Shown here piece after piece: positions 27,109 to 41,836 of a DNA stretch of 64,000 nucleotides. The stretch comes from Vreelandella maris. Lineage in GTDB: Bacteria > Pseudomonadota > Gammaproteobacteria > Pseudomonadales > Halomonadaceae. The notes under the pieces were generated by a model. That model was not told the DNA's origin, made no database searches, and saw nothing but the letters and a program-made list of their open reading frames with translations. Numbering within the stretch: position 1 is the first letter of the stretch; the number at the start of each line of letters is the position of its first letter. The stretch lies in the NCBI RefSeq assembly GCF_013371085.1, contig NZ_JABWCV010000005.1, positions 1 through 64,000 on the forward strand, given 5' to 3'. A program made the position numbers and the translations under genes.

Positions 27109-27579
27109 TTAGTAAGGTGCAACACTTATGCTAGCGCCGCTACCGATTAAGCGTACACGCTGACCAGCTTGGAACTGGCGGTCTGCACGCTGAACGACAA
27201 CAATATCGGTACCGTCGTCACGACGAATTTCCATTTCAAGGGCGTCAACGCGGTTAGTCGCGTCTTCAGCTGCCGTACCCGCGACGGCACCGCCGAGTGC
27301 GCCTGCCACGGTTGCCAATTGACGGCCTGAACCACCGCCCACTTGGTTACCCAGAAGGCCGCCGATAATGGCGCCACCACCGCTGCCTAAAAGGCCTCCA
27401 GCGCGGCTGTCGGCTTGAATCTGTACCGGGCGAACCGCCACGATAGTGCCGTAGGTAACGCTTTGGCCGGTTTTTGCTTGGTTGCCGCGATAAACATCAC
27501 CCGAGTATCCCGAGGTGTTGGCACATCCAGCCAACGTGAGAATACTTAAAGCTACAGCCGGTAGAAGAAGACGTTTCAT
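27109..27579 (-). CDS. SlyB/Pcp-type glycine-zipper outer-membrane lipoprotein
   Basis: 156 aa lipoprotein with lipobox LAGC (Cys19). The central glycine-zipper region (about 62-106: GGGAIIGGLLGNQVGGG, GALGGAVAG) is followed by a small beta domain (ALEMEIRRDDGTDIVVVQ...VRLIG). This layout matches the SlyB/PcP family, which stabilises the outer membrane under stress. It is a single gene with its own promoter region on the upstream side. Confidence 0.88.
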   Translation of the reverse strand: MKRLLLPAVALSILTLAGCANTSGYSGDVYRGNQAKTGQSVTYGTIVAVRPVQIQADSRAGGLLGSGGGAIIGGLLGNQVGGGSGRQLATVAGALGGAVAGTAAEDATNRVDALEMEIRRDDGTDIVVVQRADRQFQAGQRVRLIGSGASISVAPY

Positions 27580-27883
27580 TAAAACCTCCAGAGTGTCTAT
27601 TGAATTAACTGTCGCCTACACCGCCATCGTTAAACGGCAAAGTGAAGAGCAATCGTAGTTATAAAACGGTGTTCGTTAAAGGTAGCTGATGTAAACCGTT
27701 TTGACCAGCAATCGATGGAAAAGGTCAAAGCTGACAGCACAGTAGTCACGAAACATCATAACGGCGATCATAGCGGAAAGTGTAACAGCGTATTAAGAAA
27801 ACAGTGTGCAAATACCTAGAATGAACCAAAACAGGAGGCCGTTAGGCCTCCTGTGCAGGGATCAAAAAGTAACGTGGTGATTA
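27580..27883. other. Intergenic region between the lipoprotein gene and aceA
   Basis: About 300 bases with no credible gene on either strand. It must hold the promoter of the minus-strand lipoprotein gene and it holds the aceA terminator. I see no recognisable RNA or operator. Confidence 0.6.
27832..27853 (-). terminator. aceA terminator
   Basis: Perfect 9-bp stem CAGGAGGCC-GTTA-GGCCTCCTG; on the minus strand it is followed by TTTTGG. It lies 31 bases past the aceA stop. Confidence 0.85.
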
Positions 27884-29482
27884 TTACCCAAATTGATTCA
27901 TGGTGTTGTCTTTGCCACCGGCCTTGAGCGCGGCATCACCGTGGAAGAACTCTTTATGATCATCACCGATATTGGAGCCTGCCATATCCTGGTGGCGAAC
28001 CGTGGCGATGCCCTGACGAATTTCCTGGCGCTGGACGCCTTTCACGTAAGCCAGCATACCTTCATCGCCAAAGTAGCCTTTCGCCAGGTTGTCGGTGGAG
28101 AGGGCGGCCGTATGGTAAGTCGGCAGCGTAATTAAGTGGTGGAAGATGCCTGCTTCGCGAGACGAGTCACGCTGGAAATTACGTGTCCACTCATCGGCCA
28201 GCTGACCCAGTTCGGTGTCGTCGTACTCGGCGCTCATTAACTTGTCACGCTGGTAGGCAGAAACATCCTTACCTTCTTCCTGCCACGCATCGAACACTTG
28301 CTGACGGAAGTTGAGCGTCCAGTTGAACGACGGCGAGTTGTTGTAGACCAGTTTGGCATCCGGCACGACATCGCGAATCCGGTTTACCATGCTGGCGATC
28401 TGGCCCACGTGGGGCTTTTCGGTTTCGATCCAAAGCAGGTCGGCGCCGTTTTGCAGGCTGGTGATGCAGTCCAGAATGACGCGGTCTTCGCCAGTGCCTG
28501 CCTTGAACTGGTAAAGGCCAGAGGCGAGGCGCTTGGGCTTAACCAGCTTACCGTTTTGCTTGATGACAACGTCGCCGTTATTGATGTCGGCGGCGTTTTC
28601 GATCACATCTCCGTCGAGGAAGCTGTTGTACTGATCGCCGAGATCGCCTGGCTCATTGGTGACGGCAATTTTTTGCGTCAAGCCTGCGCCGAGTGAGTCG
28701 GTACGCGCGACGATCACGCCATCTTCAATACCGAGTTCGAGGAAGGCGTAACGCACGGCGTTAATTTTAGCCAGGAAGTCTTCGTGGGGCACGGTGACTT
28801 TACCGTCCTGGTGACCGCACTGCTTCTCATCGGAAACCTGGTTTTCCAGCTGAATGCAGCAGGCGCCCGCTTGAATAAACTTCTTGGCGAGCAGGTAGGT
28901 GGCTTCTGCATTACCAAAGCCCGCGTCGATATCCGCAATGATCGGAACGACATGGGTTTCGTAGTTATCGATTTTGCTGATTAGTTCCTGTTCTTTGCCG
29001 CTGTCGCCAGCCTCTTTGGCTTCATCTAGGGCGCGGAACAGGTGGTTAAGCTCCCACGCATCGGCTTGTTTCAGGAAGGTGTAGAGCTCTTCGATGAGAT
29101 TCGCGACAGAGGTCTTTTCGTGCATTGACTGGTCGGGAAGCGGGCCAAACTCAGAGCGCAGCGCGGCAACCATCCAGCCGGAAAGGTAGAGGTAGCTACG
29201 CTTGGTGGTGCCAAAGTGCTTTTTGATCGAGATCAGCTTCTGCTGACCAATAAAGCCGTGCCAGCAACCCAACGACTGGGTGTACTTTGAGGTATCAGCG
29301 TCATAGGCAGCCATATCCTCGCGCATGATTTTGGCGGTGTATCGAGCGATGTCCAGGCCTGTGTGGAAGCGGTTTTGTGCACGCATACGGGCGGCGTATT
29401 CCGGTTTGATGGCGTCCCATTTGCCGCCTTGCGCTTCGCGTAACTGGGCCATTGCTTTGATATCGTCGAGCAGTCCTGTCAT
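27884..29482 (-). CDS. aceA: Isocitrate lyase
   Basis: Glyoxylate-cycle enzyme cleaving isocitrate to glyoxylate and succinate, 532 aa. The catalytic signature reads EKQCGHQDGK, the P. aeruginosa-type variant of KKCGH; PIIADIDAGFGN and ARTDSLGA are also conserved. The larger size (E. coli 434 aa) fits the P. aeruginosa-type subfamily with an inserted segment (about 255-300). AGAGGAT precedes ATG 29482; the in-frame start at 29518 is less likely. It competes with the isocitrate dehydrogenase encoded at 36-38 kb. Confidence 0.95.
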   Translation of the reverse strand: MTGLLDDIKAMAQLREAQGGKWDAIKPEYAARMRAQNRFHTGLDIARYTAKIMREDMAAYDADTSKYTQSLGCWHGFIGQQKLISIKKHFGTTKRSYLYLSGWMVAALRSEFGPLPDQSMHEKTSVANLIEELYTFLKQADAWELNHLFRALDEAKEAGDSGKEQELISKIDNYETHVVPIIADIDAGFGNAEATYLLAKKFIQAGACCIQLENQVSDEKQCGHQDGKVTVPHEDFLAKINAVRYAFLELGIEDGVIVARTDSLGAGLTQKIAVTNEPGDLGDQYNSFLDGDVIENAADINNGDVVIKQNGKLVKPKRLASGLYQFKAGTGEDRVILDCITSLQNGADLLWIETEKPHVGQIASMVNRIRDVVPDAKLVYNNSPSFNWTLNFRQQVFDAWQEEGKDVSAYQRDKLMSAEYDDTELGQLADEWTRNFQRDSSREAGIFHHLITLPTYHTAALSTDNLAKGYFGDEGMLAYVKGVQRQEIRQGIATVRHQDMAGSNIGDDHKEFFHGDAALKAGGKDNTMNQFG

Positions 29483-29575
29483 GAGCTTATCCTCTTCGGG
29501 CTGGATAGTGTTTCGCAAATCAGCTTTTGCTTATGCTGCACCTGCGAAGTTGTATTTAGCATTATTGAATTTCGT

Positions 29576-29635
29576 GATTGTGTCTCTAGGTCAATCGTCT
29601 CTCAGCCAATCGTCTCTCATGCAAACGTCTTGAAA
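29576..29635. repeat. Four imperfect 15-bp tandem repeats upstream of aceA
   Basis: Units of exactly 15 bp start at 29576, 29591, 29606 and 29621. The middle two are TCAATCGTCTCTCAG and CCAATCGTCTCTCAT; the outer two keep GTCTCT or CGTCT at the same phase. They lie 94-153 bases upstream of the aceA start. Confidence 0.75.
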
Positions 29636-29856
29636 GCTAGAAGCAGCAGCGCTAGAGACTTCAGCTACAGCGTTGAGCGCGGGCTTGATGGCTTGATCAA
29701 ATCGGCTTAACGCTGCAATGCAATAACTATCCACGAGGATGGCTCACTCAACAATTGACACTTCGGGGCACAGGGGGTTGTAGCCCGACGACAACGGGGT
29801 AGAGGAAGGGAGGGTTTGTGTAGTCGTTTTTCGTCAAGATGGCGGCAAGAGCGCAC

Positions 29857-29880
29857 AAAAAAGCACTGCCGAGGCAGTGC
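29857..29880 (-). terminator. Terminator of the roxA-GNAT operon
   Basis: GCACTGCC-GA-GGCAGTGC (29863-29880); on the minus strand the stem is followed by TTTTTT. It lies just past the GNAT stop. Confidence 0.93.
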
Positions 29881-29903
29881 TAGAGATCAATCAAGAGGGC
29901 TTA

Positions 29904-30329
29904 TTAATCGAGCGAAAGTGTCATTTCTCGATGGGGAATGCCCGCATCCAGAAATTCATCGCCATGAGCGACGAAGCCCAGCCGCTCATAAAACGCCAGC
30001 GCATGCACCTGAGCGCTGAGGGCCACCTGGGGGTGGCCCGCATGACGTGCCGCCTCAATCGCAGCCTGCATCAGCAGTACGCCAATACCGGTGCCGCGGG
30101 CATTAGCGAGTACCGCGACACGGCCAATGTGCGCATCGGGTAGCAGGCGTGCGGTGCCCACTGGCTGGCCGTCAAGCATAGCGAGAAAGTGCTGGCACGC
30201 CGGATCCAGTCCATCCCACTCTTCTTCCTGTGGCACGTTCTGCTCGTCGATAAACACCTTGCGGCGGATCTCGCTAGCTGCCGGGCCAAGTGTCTCCCAG
30301 TTGCCACTACTAATCTGAGTAATCGCCAT
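29904..30329 (-). CDS. GNAT family N-acetyltransferase
   Basis: Acetyl-CoA-dependent acyltransferase of 141 aa. The N-terminal segment IRRKVFIDEQNVPQEEEWDG is typical of the YjcF-like subgroup, and the acetyl-CoA loop is RVAVLANARGTGIGVLLM; YERLGFVAHGDEFLDAGIPH closes the fold. The substrate is unknown. Its ATG overlaps the roxA stop by one base (TAATG), so it is translationally coupled. Confidence 0.88.
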   Translation of the reverse strand: MAITQISSGNWETLGPAASEIRRKVFIDEQNVPQEEEWDGLDPACQHFLAMLDGQPVGTARLLPDAHIGRVAVLANARGTGIGVLLMQAAIEAARHAGHPQVALSAQVHALAFYERLGFVAHGDEFLDAGIPHREMTLSLD

Positions 30330-31519
30330 TAATACGCCTCGTCGTCCTCACCTTCATCGCCCATAAAGCCCAAGCTGCCGGTGTTAACCAGCTGGGTAAT
30401 AAGCGCTGCGGCACCGTCAATCTCAAGGTCTTCGGCGTAGAGTGGGGTGGTATCGGCTAGGCGTTTGGCTAATTCAGTTGAACAGGCATGGCCGTCACCA
30501 TCCACAAATAGCGTGGTACCGCTGGCATCGCGGCGCCAGGCAAAGCGTGAGCCAGGCATATGGTAAAGCGGCTCACCCTCTTGTAGTTGAGCAACAAGCG
30601 CTGCTTCGGTTAGCGGCGTTTCAAGTGGCACTACTTGATCCACATACTTGGGCTGGGTCATTACCCGGCCAAACCACTGGGCAATCTGAGTGGGGTTGTC
30701 GAGCGTTGACATGATCAACTGGCGCATACGTTCAACGGCGGCGTCGTCCAGCTCACCGACCTGCTCGGCAGGCGCCATGCCCGCATCACTATAACGCTGT
30801 GAGGCAGGAAGCTGCTCGCCCAAATAATCCGCATAGGAGGTAATTGCCTCATCGGCGGAGGGCGCGCGGAAGCCAATCGAGATCGTCATGCAATCATCGC
30901 TTTGGCTCACACCGTGATGTGCCCAGCCAGGGGGTAGATAGAGCATGTCGCCGGGGTCAAGCACCCAATCTGAATCTGGTTCTACGGTGAATTCTTTCAA
31001 AATGCGAAGATCAATGCCTTGGATGATCGGCGCATCTTCCGTAAGCTTGCCGCCCAGCTGCCAGCGGCGGTGGCCGCTGGCTTGGAGTAAAAAGACATCG
31101 TATTGATCGATATGCGCGCCCACATTGCCGCCAGGAGGCGCATAGCTGATCATCACGTCATCGAGCCGCCAGCGTGGCAGGAAGTCAAACTCGTCCATTA
31201 GCGCGGCGACCGCAGGCACGTAATGGTCAACGGCCTGCACGAGAAGGCTCCAGTTGTTCTCTGGCAGCCGTTCAAAGGTGGCTTCATCAAAGGGGCCATG
31301 GGAGACCTGCCAAGGCCCGTCGGGGCCTTCTTCTTCTACCAGGCGTGCCTCTACGCCAGGCTCGCAGGCGAGTCCCGCCAGCTCATCAGCTTCAATCGGG
31401 CTAATGAAATCGGGCATTGCGCCACGAATCAGCAGCGGCTTTTGCTGCCAATAATTGGCCAGAAAGTCTGCGGCGGTAAGATCGCCCAGCAGTGTTAGCG
31501 GCTTATCGTGATGGTTCAT
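30329..31519 (-). CDS. roxA: Ribosomal protein uL16 arginine 3-hydroxylase (YcfD-like)
   Basis: JmjC/cupin 2-oxoglutarate- and Fe(II)-dependent oxygenase, 396 aa. The iron triad is His136 and Asp138 in GAHIDQYD and His201 in GWAHHGV. PLLIRGAMPDF, YAPPGGNVG and DMLYLPPGW match E. coli YcfD (RoxA), which hydroxylates an arginine of L16 in the 50S subunit. AGGA lies 6 bases before ATG 31519; an upstream start at 31558 lacks one. It follows purB closely on the same strand. Confidence 0.92.
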   Translation of the reverse strand: MNHHDKPLTLLGDLTAADFLANYWQQKPLLIRGAMPDFISPIEADELAGLACEPGVEARLVEEEGPDGPWQVSHGPFDEATFERLPENNWSLLVQAVDHYVPAVAALMDEFDFLPRWRLDDVMISYAPPGGNVGAHIDQYDVFLLQASGHRRWQLGGKLTEDAPIIQGIDLRILKEFTVEPDSDWVLDPGDMLYLPPGWAHHGVSQSDDCMTISIGFRAPSADEAITSYADYLGEQLPASQRYSDAGMAPAEQVGELDDAAVERMRQLIMSTLDNPTQIAQWFGRVMTQPKYVDQVVPLETPLTEAALVAQLQEGEPLYHMPGSRFAWRRDASGTTLFVDGDGHACSTELAKRLADTTPLYAEDLEIDGAAALITQLVNTGSLGFMGDEGEDDEAY

Positions 31520-31568
31520 GGCGTGTCCTGGTGTAGTGGTCGCAGTAACGTTGGTCACAACAAATGGG

Positions 31569-32984
<1,416 letters not shown>

Positions 32985-33035
32985 TTAGTCGAGAGCAGAT
33001 TAATCGATAACAAGTCGGTCAAATAGATCGGCGGA

Positions 33036-33677
33036 CTAGTTGAGGCTGTCCAGCGCCCGGCGTAGCGCTTTGCGCTGGAATACTAGCTTCCAGCGACGCC
33101 CGCCTTGCTGGTGCCACAATAAGCCAAAGCGAATGCCAGCCATTAAGCAGGCGCGAACGCGTTCAGGCATCATGCGGCTTTGCAGCAGGGATGGGTCGCC
33201 TTGCACCACAATGCGGGTTTTAAAGGTGGAGATCGTTTCTTGGTACGCTTCCCCTAAGCTGGCGACCACGTTTTCATGGGTGGGACCGAAGTGCTCGGCC
33301 TGACCCTGGATGCGGGTGAGCTTTTGGCCCAGGGAATCCATCATGCCGGTATTGGTGCGCAGTTTATTCATCAGCATGAGCAATGAAAAACCGTAACGCA
33401 GTACCACCGGGTTCGCCTGTTTGCGACCCACCAGAGCTTCCAGCGTATCCAGGCCGCGGCGAAGGTTGTTGGGATGACCGCCATAGATGGCTTCGAAGCT
33501 TGCCGGATTGGTATCCACGGTGGCTTCAATCAACGTTTCCCAGGCGCGCGGGTCTACCTGACCGGTGCGGGCGAGCTCGTCCACCAGACTGGCGGCTTGA
33601 AACACACCCGCCAGCGCCAGCGCTTGGCGAGCTGCCGGGGAATCAGGCGCGCGATGAATCGGCGTAGTGGGGTTCAT
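33036..33677 (-). CDS. hflD: High-frequency lysogenization protein HflD homolog
   Basis: Peripheral inner-membrane, helical protein of 213 aa. In E. coli HflD modulates lambda CII and is encoded with mnmA and purB. Conserved stretches include [34 protein letters not shown] and [17 protein letters not shown] 33677 overlaps the mnmA stop by 4 bases; a longer frame inside mnmA is not credible. Native function outside phage infection is unclear. Confidence 0.93.
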   Translation of the reverse strand: MNPTTPIHRAPDSPAARQALALAGVFQAASLVDELARTGQVDPRAWETLIEATVDTNPASFEAIYGGHPNNLRRGLDTLEALVGRKQANPVVLRYGFSLLMLMNKLRTNTGMMDSLGQKLTRIQGQAEHFGPTHENVVASLGEAYQETISTFKTRIVVQGDPSLLQSRMMPERVRACLMAGIRFGLLWHQQGGRRWKLVFQRKALRRALDSLN

Positions 33678-34804
33678 GCAGCAGCCTCCGCGGCTTTCTT
33701 CCAGGTAGCGCGAATAACGCCGCCGCCCAAGCAAATGTCGCCATCGTAAAGCACCAGCGACTGACCAGGCGTGACGGCCCACTGCGGGTCATCGAAGGTG
33801 ACCTCTACGCCGCCGTCGGGCAGTACGCATATTTCACAGCCGCAGTCACTTTGCCGGTAACGCGTTTTGGCGGTAAAGCGGCCCTGCTGAACCGGCGGCT
33901 CGCCTGCCACCCAGTCCATCGCCTCGGTGGTCAATGTATCGGAGTAAAGCAGTTGATCGTGCTTACCCTGCACCGCGATCAGTACATTGCGATCCAAGTC
34001 TTTCGCTGCCACGTACCATGGTTCTTCTGAGTAGTTGGCAAGCCCGCCAATGCCTAGCCCCTGGCGCTGGCCAAGGGTGTAGTACATTAGCCCCATATGT
34101 TTGCCGATGACATCGCCATCCGGTGTCTCAATGGTGCCAGGCTGGGCGGGTAGATACTGCTGAAGGAAGTCGCGAAAGCGCCGCTCGCCGATAAAGCAGA
34201 TACCGGTAGAATCTTTTTTCTTGGCGGTAATCAGTCCGTGCTGTTCTGCCAGCGCACGCACGGCGGGCTTTTCCAGTTCGCCCACGGGGAACAGGGTGCG
34301 GGCAATGGCGGCTTCCGGCACCGCATGCAGGAAATAGCTTTGGTCTTTATTACCGTCGAGCCCTTTCAATAGGCGCGGTCTGCCTTCACGAACGCCTTGG
34401 CGAACATAGTGGCCGGTAGCGATTTTGTCGGCCCCGAGCATTTCGGCGTACTCAAGAAACACCTTAAACTTGATTTCCCGGTTACACAGAATATCCGGGT
34501 TGGGCGTGCGGCCCGCTTTGTATTCGGCTAAAAAGTGCTCAAATACGTTATCCCAGTACTCGGCGGCAAAATTAGCGGTATGCAGCTTAATACCCAGCTT
34601 TTCGCAGACAGCCTCGGCGTCGGCGAGATCCTCTTTGGCCGTGCAATATTCGGTGCCGTCGTCTTCATCCCAGTTTTTCATAAACAGGCCTTCCACCTCA
34701 TAGCCTTGCTGCATGAGGAGAAGGGCAGAAACGGACGAGTCAACGCCGCCGGACATACCGACAATCACTTTGCCGTTAGCGTTTGGCGCAGTAGTGGATG
34801 GCAT
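33674..34804 (-). CDS. mnmA: tRNA-specific 2-thiouridylase MnmA
   Basis: Thiolates U34 of tRNA-Lys, Glu and Gln, receiving sulfur from the Tus relay. 376 aa. The PP-loop is SGGVDSS (19-25). The two catalytic cysteines lie in [12 protein letters not shown] and [17 protein letters not shown] and CLGGGVI are also conserved. GAGGA lies 6 bases before ATG 34804, which is preferred over ATG 34810. It overlaps hflD. Confidence 0.96.
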   Translation of the reverse strand: MPSTTAPNANGKVIVGMSGGVDSSVSALLLMQQGYEVEGLFMKNWDEDDGTEYCTAKEDLADAEAVCEKLGIKLHTANFAAEYWDNVFEHFLAEYKAGRTPNPDILCNREIKFKVFLEYAEMLGADKIATGHYVRQGVREGRPRLLKGLDGNKDQSYFLHAVPEAAIARTLFPVGELEKPAVRALAEQHGLITAKKKDSTGICFIGERRFRDFLQQYLPAQPGTIETPDGDVIGKHMGLMYYTLGQRQGLGIGGLANYSEEPWYVAAKDLDRNVLIAVQGKHDQLLYSDTLTTEAMDWVAGEPPVQQGRFTAKTRYRQSDCGCEICVLPDGGVEVTFDDPQWAVTPGQSLVLYDGDICLGGGVIRATWKKAAEAAA

Positions 34805-34877
34805 AAGCATCCTCAGTAGATGTAGTGTGCAATTGGGGAAAGATTATACACGATGCGGGGTAATGGCTTCGAGTGCT

Positions 34878-35314
34878 TCACTCGCGAATCACCGTCAGCG
34901 GATAACACGGCCCGCTGAGCGCATCTTCGATACGTTTGAGTACCAGTGGGCTACGTAGGCGTGACTGTTGATCTAATTCGCGCAGTTGCTCAAGTGTCAG
35001 CCAATGTGTGGCGACGATGTCAGGGTCCAAAGCAAGGTCGAGCTGATGCAGAGGCGCGGCAATAAAACCGTGGCTATGAAACGTTCGCCCGTCATCGGTA
35101 TGAAAAATATATAGCCCCAGATAACCGGTAAGCGACACGCGCCAGGCGGTCTCTTCCTGTACCTCGCGCAGAATGGCTGTGATGGGCCCCTCACCGGGCT
35201 CGATATGTCCGGCGGGCTGGTTGAACACGCTATGCGGCCCGCCGCGCTGCTCTTCCACCATTAAGAAGTGCTCGCCTCGCTGTATAACACAGGCCGCCGT
35301 GCTGTGAATAAGGC

Positions 35315-35318
<4 letters not shown>
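34878..35318 (-). CDS. nudJ: Nudix hydrolase, NudJ-like phosphatase
   Basis: 146 aa. The Nudix box reads GHIEPGEGPITAILREVQEET. The neighbour order rluE-nudJ-mnmA-hflD-purB equals that of E. coli, where NudJ hydrolyses HMP-PP and nucleoside di/triphosphates. Its ATG overlaps the rluE stop by 4 bases. Confidence 0.9.
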
Positions 35319-38386
<3,068 letters not shown>

Positions 38387-38415
38387 TCGCGCCCGTCTTC
38401 GATTTAAGCCTGAAC

Positions 38416-38447
38416 CCCCGCCCGCTTGGCTTGGTGGGCGGGGTTTT
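38416..38447 (+). terminator. icd terminator
   Basis: CCCCGCCC (38416-38423), 12-base loop, GGGCGGGG (38436-38443), then TTTT, 30 bases after the stop. Confidence 0.9.
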
Positions 38448-38526
38448 ACACTGCCTTCGCTACTACATCCTGTGATATTTTACTTTTTCCATGAACCCTT
38501 GCTGATCGGCAGCGTCTTACGTTCTA

Positions 38527-38577
38527 GTAAATTCGTTATAGCTGTAAATTCGCCATCGCTGTGAATTAGCTATAGTG
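38527..38577. repeat. Three imperfect 17-bp tandem repeats upstream of clpS
   Basis: GTAAATTCGTTATAGCT, GTAAATTCGCCATCGCT and GTGAATTAGCTATAGTG start at 38527, 38544 and 38561, giving an exact 17-bp period. They end about 53 bases before the clpS start, so they overlap its promoter region. Confidence 0.85.
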
Positions 38578-38630
38578 AAACGTAGCGATGCTTACATCGG
38601 TCAGTCTTGAGACAACCAACCGTGCTGCTT

Positions 38631-39005
38631 ATGTCCAACCAAGAGAGACCATACTTGTCCGACATACCCATGCTTTCGGGAATGACACGGCCAAATATGC
38701 CCGATGAAGATGGCGATTTAGCGGTTCAGTCAGCAGAACCAGCGCTGGCGCAACCGCCGCTTTATAAGGTGGTGCTTCATAATGACGATTACACGCCGAT
38801 GGAGTTCGTCATTGAAGTACTGCAAGGTTTTTTCAACATGGATAGCGAGACAGCCGTTCAGGTGATGCTCGCCGTACATACCCAAGGAAAGGCCACCTGT
38901 GGCGTGTTTACGCGTGATATAGCAGAGACTAAAAGCTATCAGGTAAACGAGTACGCCCGTGAGTGTGAGCACCCGTTGATAAGTGATATTGAGGCCGCCA
39001 ATTAA
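38631..39005 (+). CDS. clpS: ClpA adaptor protein ClpS
   Basis: N-recognin that delivers proteins with Leu, Phe, Tyr or Trp N-termini to ClpAP, 124 aa from the chosen ATG. The conserved core is [20 protein letters not shown], with the N-degron pocket residues (Asn-Asp-Asp) present; [19 protein letters not shown] follows. An upstream TTG at 38607 is less likely, and the N-terminal 35 residues are variable. It lies 139 bases before clpA. Confidence 0.95.
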   Translation: MSNQERPYLSDIPMLSGMTRPNMPDEDGDLAVQSAEPALAQPPLYKVVLHNDDYTPMEFVIEVLQGFFNMDSETAVQVMLAVHTQGKATCGVFTRDIAETKSYQVNEYARECEHPLISDIEAAN

Positions 39006-39144
39006 AAACGTTGAGAAATAATTGACGGTGAGGCTTGCAACCGTGCCATTTGTACCCGATGTTGAGAGTGCCGGTCGATTAAACTGATCCGACGCAAGCC
39101 CTAGGTGGCGATACGCCCTAGGTAGTAGCGAAAAGGGGACTGCC

Positions 39145-41421
39145 ATGCTGAGCAAAGAACTTGAAATGACCCTGAACACGGCCTTTACTGTGGCGCGCTC
39201 TAAGCGCCACGAGTTTATGACCGTTGAGCACCTGCTGCTAGCGTTGCTGGATAATGCCTCAGCGGTAGACGTACTGAAGGCGTGTGGGGCTAACCTCGAC
39301 AAGCTGCGGTCCGATCTGCAGGATTTTATTAACTCGACCACGCCACTGATCCCAGAAGGTCAGGGTGATCGCGAAACACAGCCCACGCTCGGTTTTCAAC
39401 GCGTCTTACAGCGTGCGGTTTTCCATGTTCAGTCATCTGGTAAGAGTGAAGTATCCGGCGCCAATGTGCTCGTGGCTATCTTCTCTGAGCAAGAGAGCCA
39501 GGCGGTTTACTTCCTTAAACAGCAAAGTGTTGCCCGCGTTGATGCGGTTAACTATATCGCCCATGGTATTTCTAAAGTGGCTGGGCACGGTCCCTCACCT
39601 TCTCCGTCCTCGTCTGAAAGTGAAGATGCTGAAGAGGGTGGTAGTGAAGGCGCTGCTCACCCGCTGACAGGCTATGCCACTAACCTGAATGAACAGGCGC
39701 GACTGGGCAAAATCGACCCGCTAATTGGCCGGGATCACGAGCTTGAGCGCGTGGTGCAAATTTTAGCGCGGCGCCGTAAAAATAACCCATTGCTAGTCGG
39801 CGAGGCGGGTGTAGGTAAAACGGCGATCGCTGAGGGCCTGGCCAAGCGTATCGTTGAAGAAGACGTGCCCGATGTCATTGCCGATGCAGTGGTTTACTCG
39901 CTCGATATGGGCGCGCTGCTTGCCGGCACCAAATATCGCGGCGACTTTGAAAAACGCCTGAAGAGTCTGTTGAGCGAACTTCGCAAACAGCCTAATGCTG
40001 TGCTGTTCATTGATGAGATTCATACGGTCATCGGCGCTGGCGCCGCTTCCGGTGGGGTGATGGATGCCTCCAATCTGCTCAAACCGTTGCTCTCTTCGGG
40101 CGAGTTGCGCTGCATTGGCTCCACTACGTTCCAGGAATTCCGTGGCATCTTCGAAAAAGACCGCGCGTTGGCACGCCGCTTCCAAAAAGTAGACGTAATG
40201 GCGCCGTCTGTTGATGACACCATCAAAATCCTTAAGGGATTGCGCTCTCGCTTTGAGGAGCACCATGAGCTTAAGTACACCGACGGCGCTTTAGAAAGCG
40301 CGGCGCGCTTGGCGGATCGCTATATCAACGATCGGTACCTGCCCGATAAAGCGATCGATGTGATCGACGAAGCGGGCGCTCACCAGCGTCTATTGCCACC
40401 GGAAATACGGTCCAAAACGATTGACGTTGAGCAAGTGGAAGCCGTGGTGGCCTCTATTGCGCGCATTCCGCCGAAGAGTGTTTCAAGCTCAGACCGCAAG
40501 CTGCTCGAGAAGCTGGACCGTGACCTGAAAATGTTGGTGTTCGGTCAGGATGAGGCGATTGATAGCCTTTCTGCTGCTATCAAATTGTCCCGTGCAGGGC
40601 TCAAAGCGCCTGACAAGCCTGTGGGTAGCTTCTTGTTTGCTGGTCCCACCGGTGTGGGTAAAACCGAAGTGGCCAAACAGCTGGCGCATATCATGGGCAT
40701 TGAGCTTGTTCGCTTTGATATGTCGGAGTATATGGAGCGTCACACCGTATCGCGTCTGATCGGTGCGCCTCCTGGTTACGTTGGGTATGACCAAGGCGGC
40801 CTGTTGACCGAAGCCGTCACCAAACAGCCGCACTGCGTGCTGTTGTTGGATGAGATTGAAAAAGCGCACCCGGAAGTCTTCAACCTGCTGCTGCAGGTGA
40901 TGGATCATGGCCGCTTAACGGATAACAACGGACGCGAAGCGGACTTCCGTCACGTTATCCTGATCATGACCTCTAACGCCGGTGCAGAACAGGCGTCGCG
41001 TCGTTCGATTGGCTTCCAGCATCAAGACCACTCTACCGATGCGATGGAAGTGATTCGCCGCACCTTCTCGCCTGAGTTCCGTAACCGCTTGGATGGCATT
41101 ATTCAATTCCACGCGCTACCGGTCTCGGTCGTACGCAACGTCGTCGACAAGTTCTTGATCGAATTGCAGGCGCAGTTGGATGAGAAGCGTGTTCAGCTGG
41201 ATGTGGACGACATGGCGCGGGATTGGCTGGCCGACAAAGGGTACGATCCTGACATGGGCGCACGCCCGATGGCGCGCCTCATACAAGAGAAGCTTAAGAA
41301 GCCATTAGCCGAGATGATTCTGTTTGGCGAACTGGCCGATCAGGGCGGCATTGTGCATGTCAGCCTGGAAGAGGGAGAGCTACACCTTTCCACAGAGACT
41401 GAAATGGCCGATGCGCCCTGA
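39145..41421 (+). CDS. clpA: ATP-dependent Clp protease ATP-binding subunit ClpA
   Basis: Hexameric AAA+ unfoldase that feeds ClpP, 758 aa, same as E. coli. It has an N domain (about 1-145, ClpS docking), a linker, then two AAA modules with Walker A at about 220 ([13 protein letters not shown]) and about 500 ([13 protein letters not shown]). The ClpP-docking loop is [15 protein letters not shown] precedes the ATG. Follows clpS on the same strand. Confidence 0.97.
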   Translation: MLSKELEMTLNTAFTVARSKRHEFMTVEHLLLALLDNASAVDVLKACGANLDKLRSDLQDFINSTTPLIPEGQGDRETQPTLGFQRVLQRAVFHVQSSGKSEVSGANVLVAIFSEQESQAVYFLKQQSVARVDAVNYIAHGISKVAGHGPSPSPSSSESEDAEEGGSEGAAHPLTGYATNLNEQARLGKIDPLIGRDHELERVVQILARRRKNNPLLVGEAGVGKTAIAEGLAKRIVEEDVPDVIADAVVYSLDMGALLAGTKYRGDFEKRLKSLLSELRKQPNAVLFIDEIHTVIGAGAASGGVMDASNLLKPLLSSGELRCIGSTTFQEFRGIFEKDRALARRFQKVDVMAPSVDDTIKILKGLRSRFEEHHELKYTDGALESAARLADRYINDRYLPDKAIDVIDEAGAHQRLLPPEIRSKTIDVEQVEAVVASIARIPPKSVSSSDRKLLEKLDRDLKMLVFGQDEAIDSLSAAIKLSRAGLKAPDKPVGSFLFAGPTGVGKTEVAKQLAHIMGIELVRFDMSEYMERHTVSRLIGAPPGYVGYDQGGLLTEAVTKQPHCVLLLDEIEKAHPEVFNLLLQVMDHGRLTDNNGREADFRHVILIMTSNAGAEQASRRSIGFQHQDHSTDAMEVIRRTFSPEFRNRLDGIIQFHALPVSVVRNVVDKFLIELQAQLDEKRVQLDVDDMARDWLADKGYDPDMGARPMARLIQEKLKKPLAEMILFGELADQGGIVHVSLEEGELHLSTETEMADAP

Positions 41422-41471
41422 AAAGGGCGCTAAGGCGCTCTAAAGCCAGCCATGCTTGTTTACATGCAACA

Positions 41472-41510
41472 AAACGCAGCGCCCTGTCATCGACGGGGCG
41501 TTGTCGTTTT
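41472..41510 (+). terminator. clpA terminator
   Basis: CGCCC (41480-41484) pairs with GGGCG (41496-41500), extended by AACG/CGTT-type flanks, then GTCGTTTTT. The stem is moderate, with an 11-base loop. Confidence 0.7.
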
Positions 41511-41538
41511 TAGTGAACAGCCATTGACGCTGATCGGC

Positions 41539-41564
41539 GCTGTCGTTAGAAGCTGTCGTTAAAG
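41539..41564. repeat. Two 13-bp tandem repeats downstream of infA
   Basis: GCTGTCGTTAGAA and GCTGTCGTTAAAG, period 13, in the gap between clpA and infA. Confidence 0.6.
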
Positions 41565-41617
41565 ACAGTCGGGCTGGAACAGTTGAGATCAGCCGAACGC
41601 GTTAACGGTGTAACGAC

Positions 41618-41836
41618 TTAGCGCGAACGGTATACGATACGGCCTTTAGAAAGATCGTAAGGTGTTAGCTCTACTTTTACCTTATCGCCAGTCAGAATGC
41701 GGATATAGTTTTTGCGCATTTTGCCAGAGATGTGAGCGGTAACAACGTGACCGTTTTCCAGCTCAACACGAAACATGGTGTTCGGAAGGGTATCGACGAT
41801 AACGCCTTCCATTTCAATATGATCTTCGCGTGCCAT
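41618..41836 (-). CDS. infA: Translation initiation factor IF-1
   Basis: 72 aa S1/OB-fold protein that occupies the 30S A site during initiation. The sequence ([19 protein letters not shown]... [14 protein letters not shown]... [12 protein letters not shown]) is close to universal bacterial IF-1. AGGA lies upstream of the ATG. It stands between the Clp genes and the transferase genes, as in many gammaproteobacteria. Confidence 0.98.
   Translation of the reverse strand: MAREDHIEMEGVIVDTLPNTMFRVELENGHVVTAHISGKMRKNYIRILTGDKVKVELTPYDLSKGRIVYRSR

Larger units (their letters stand above)
29483..29903. other. Intergenic region between aceA and the GNAT gene
   Basis: About 420 bases without a credible gene. 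It contains the aceA promoter region, an array of 15-bp repeats and the terminator of the GNAT operon. The middle part (about 29640-29850) shows nothing I recognise. Confidence 0.6.

Noticed and set aside
29816..30143. Small plus-strand frames near the GNAT gene
   Set aside because: They overlap the GNAT coding region and its terminator and show no features of a gene.
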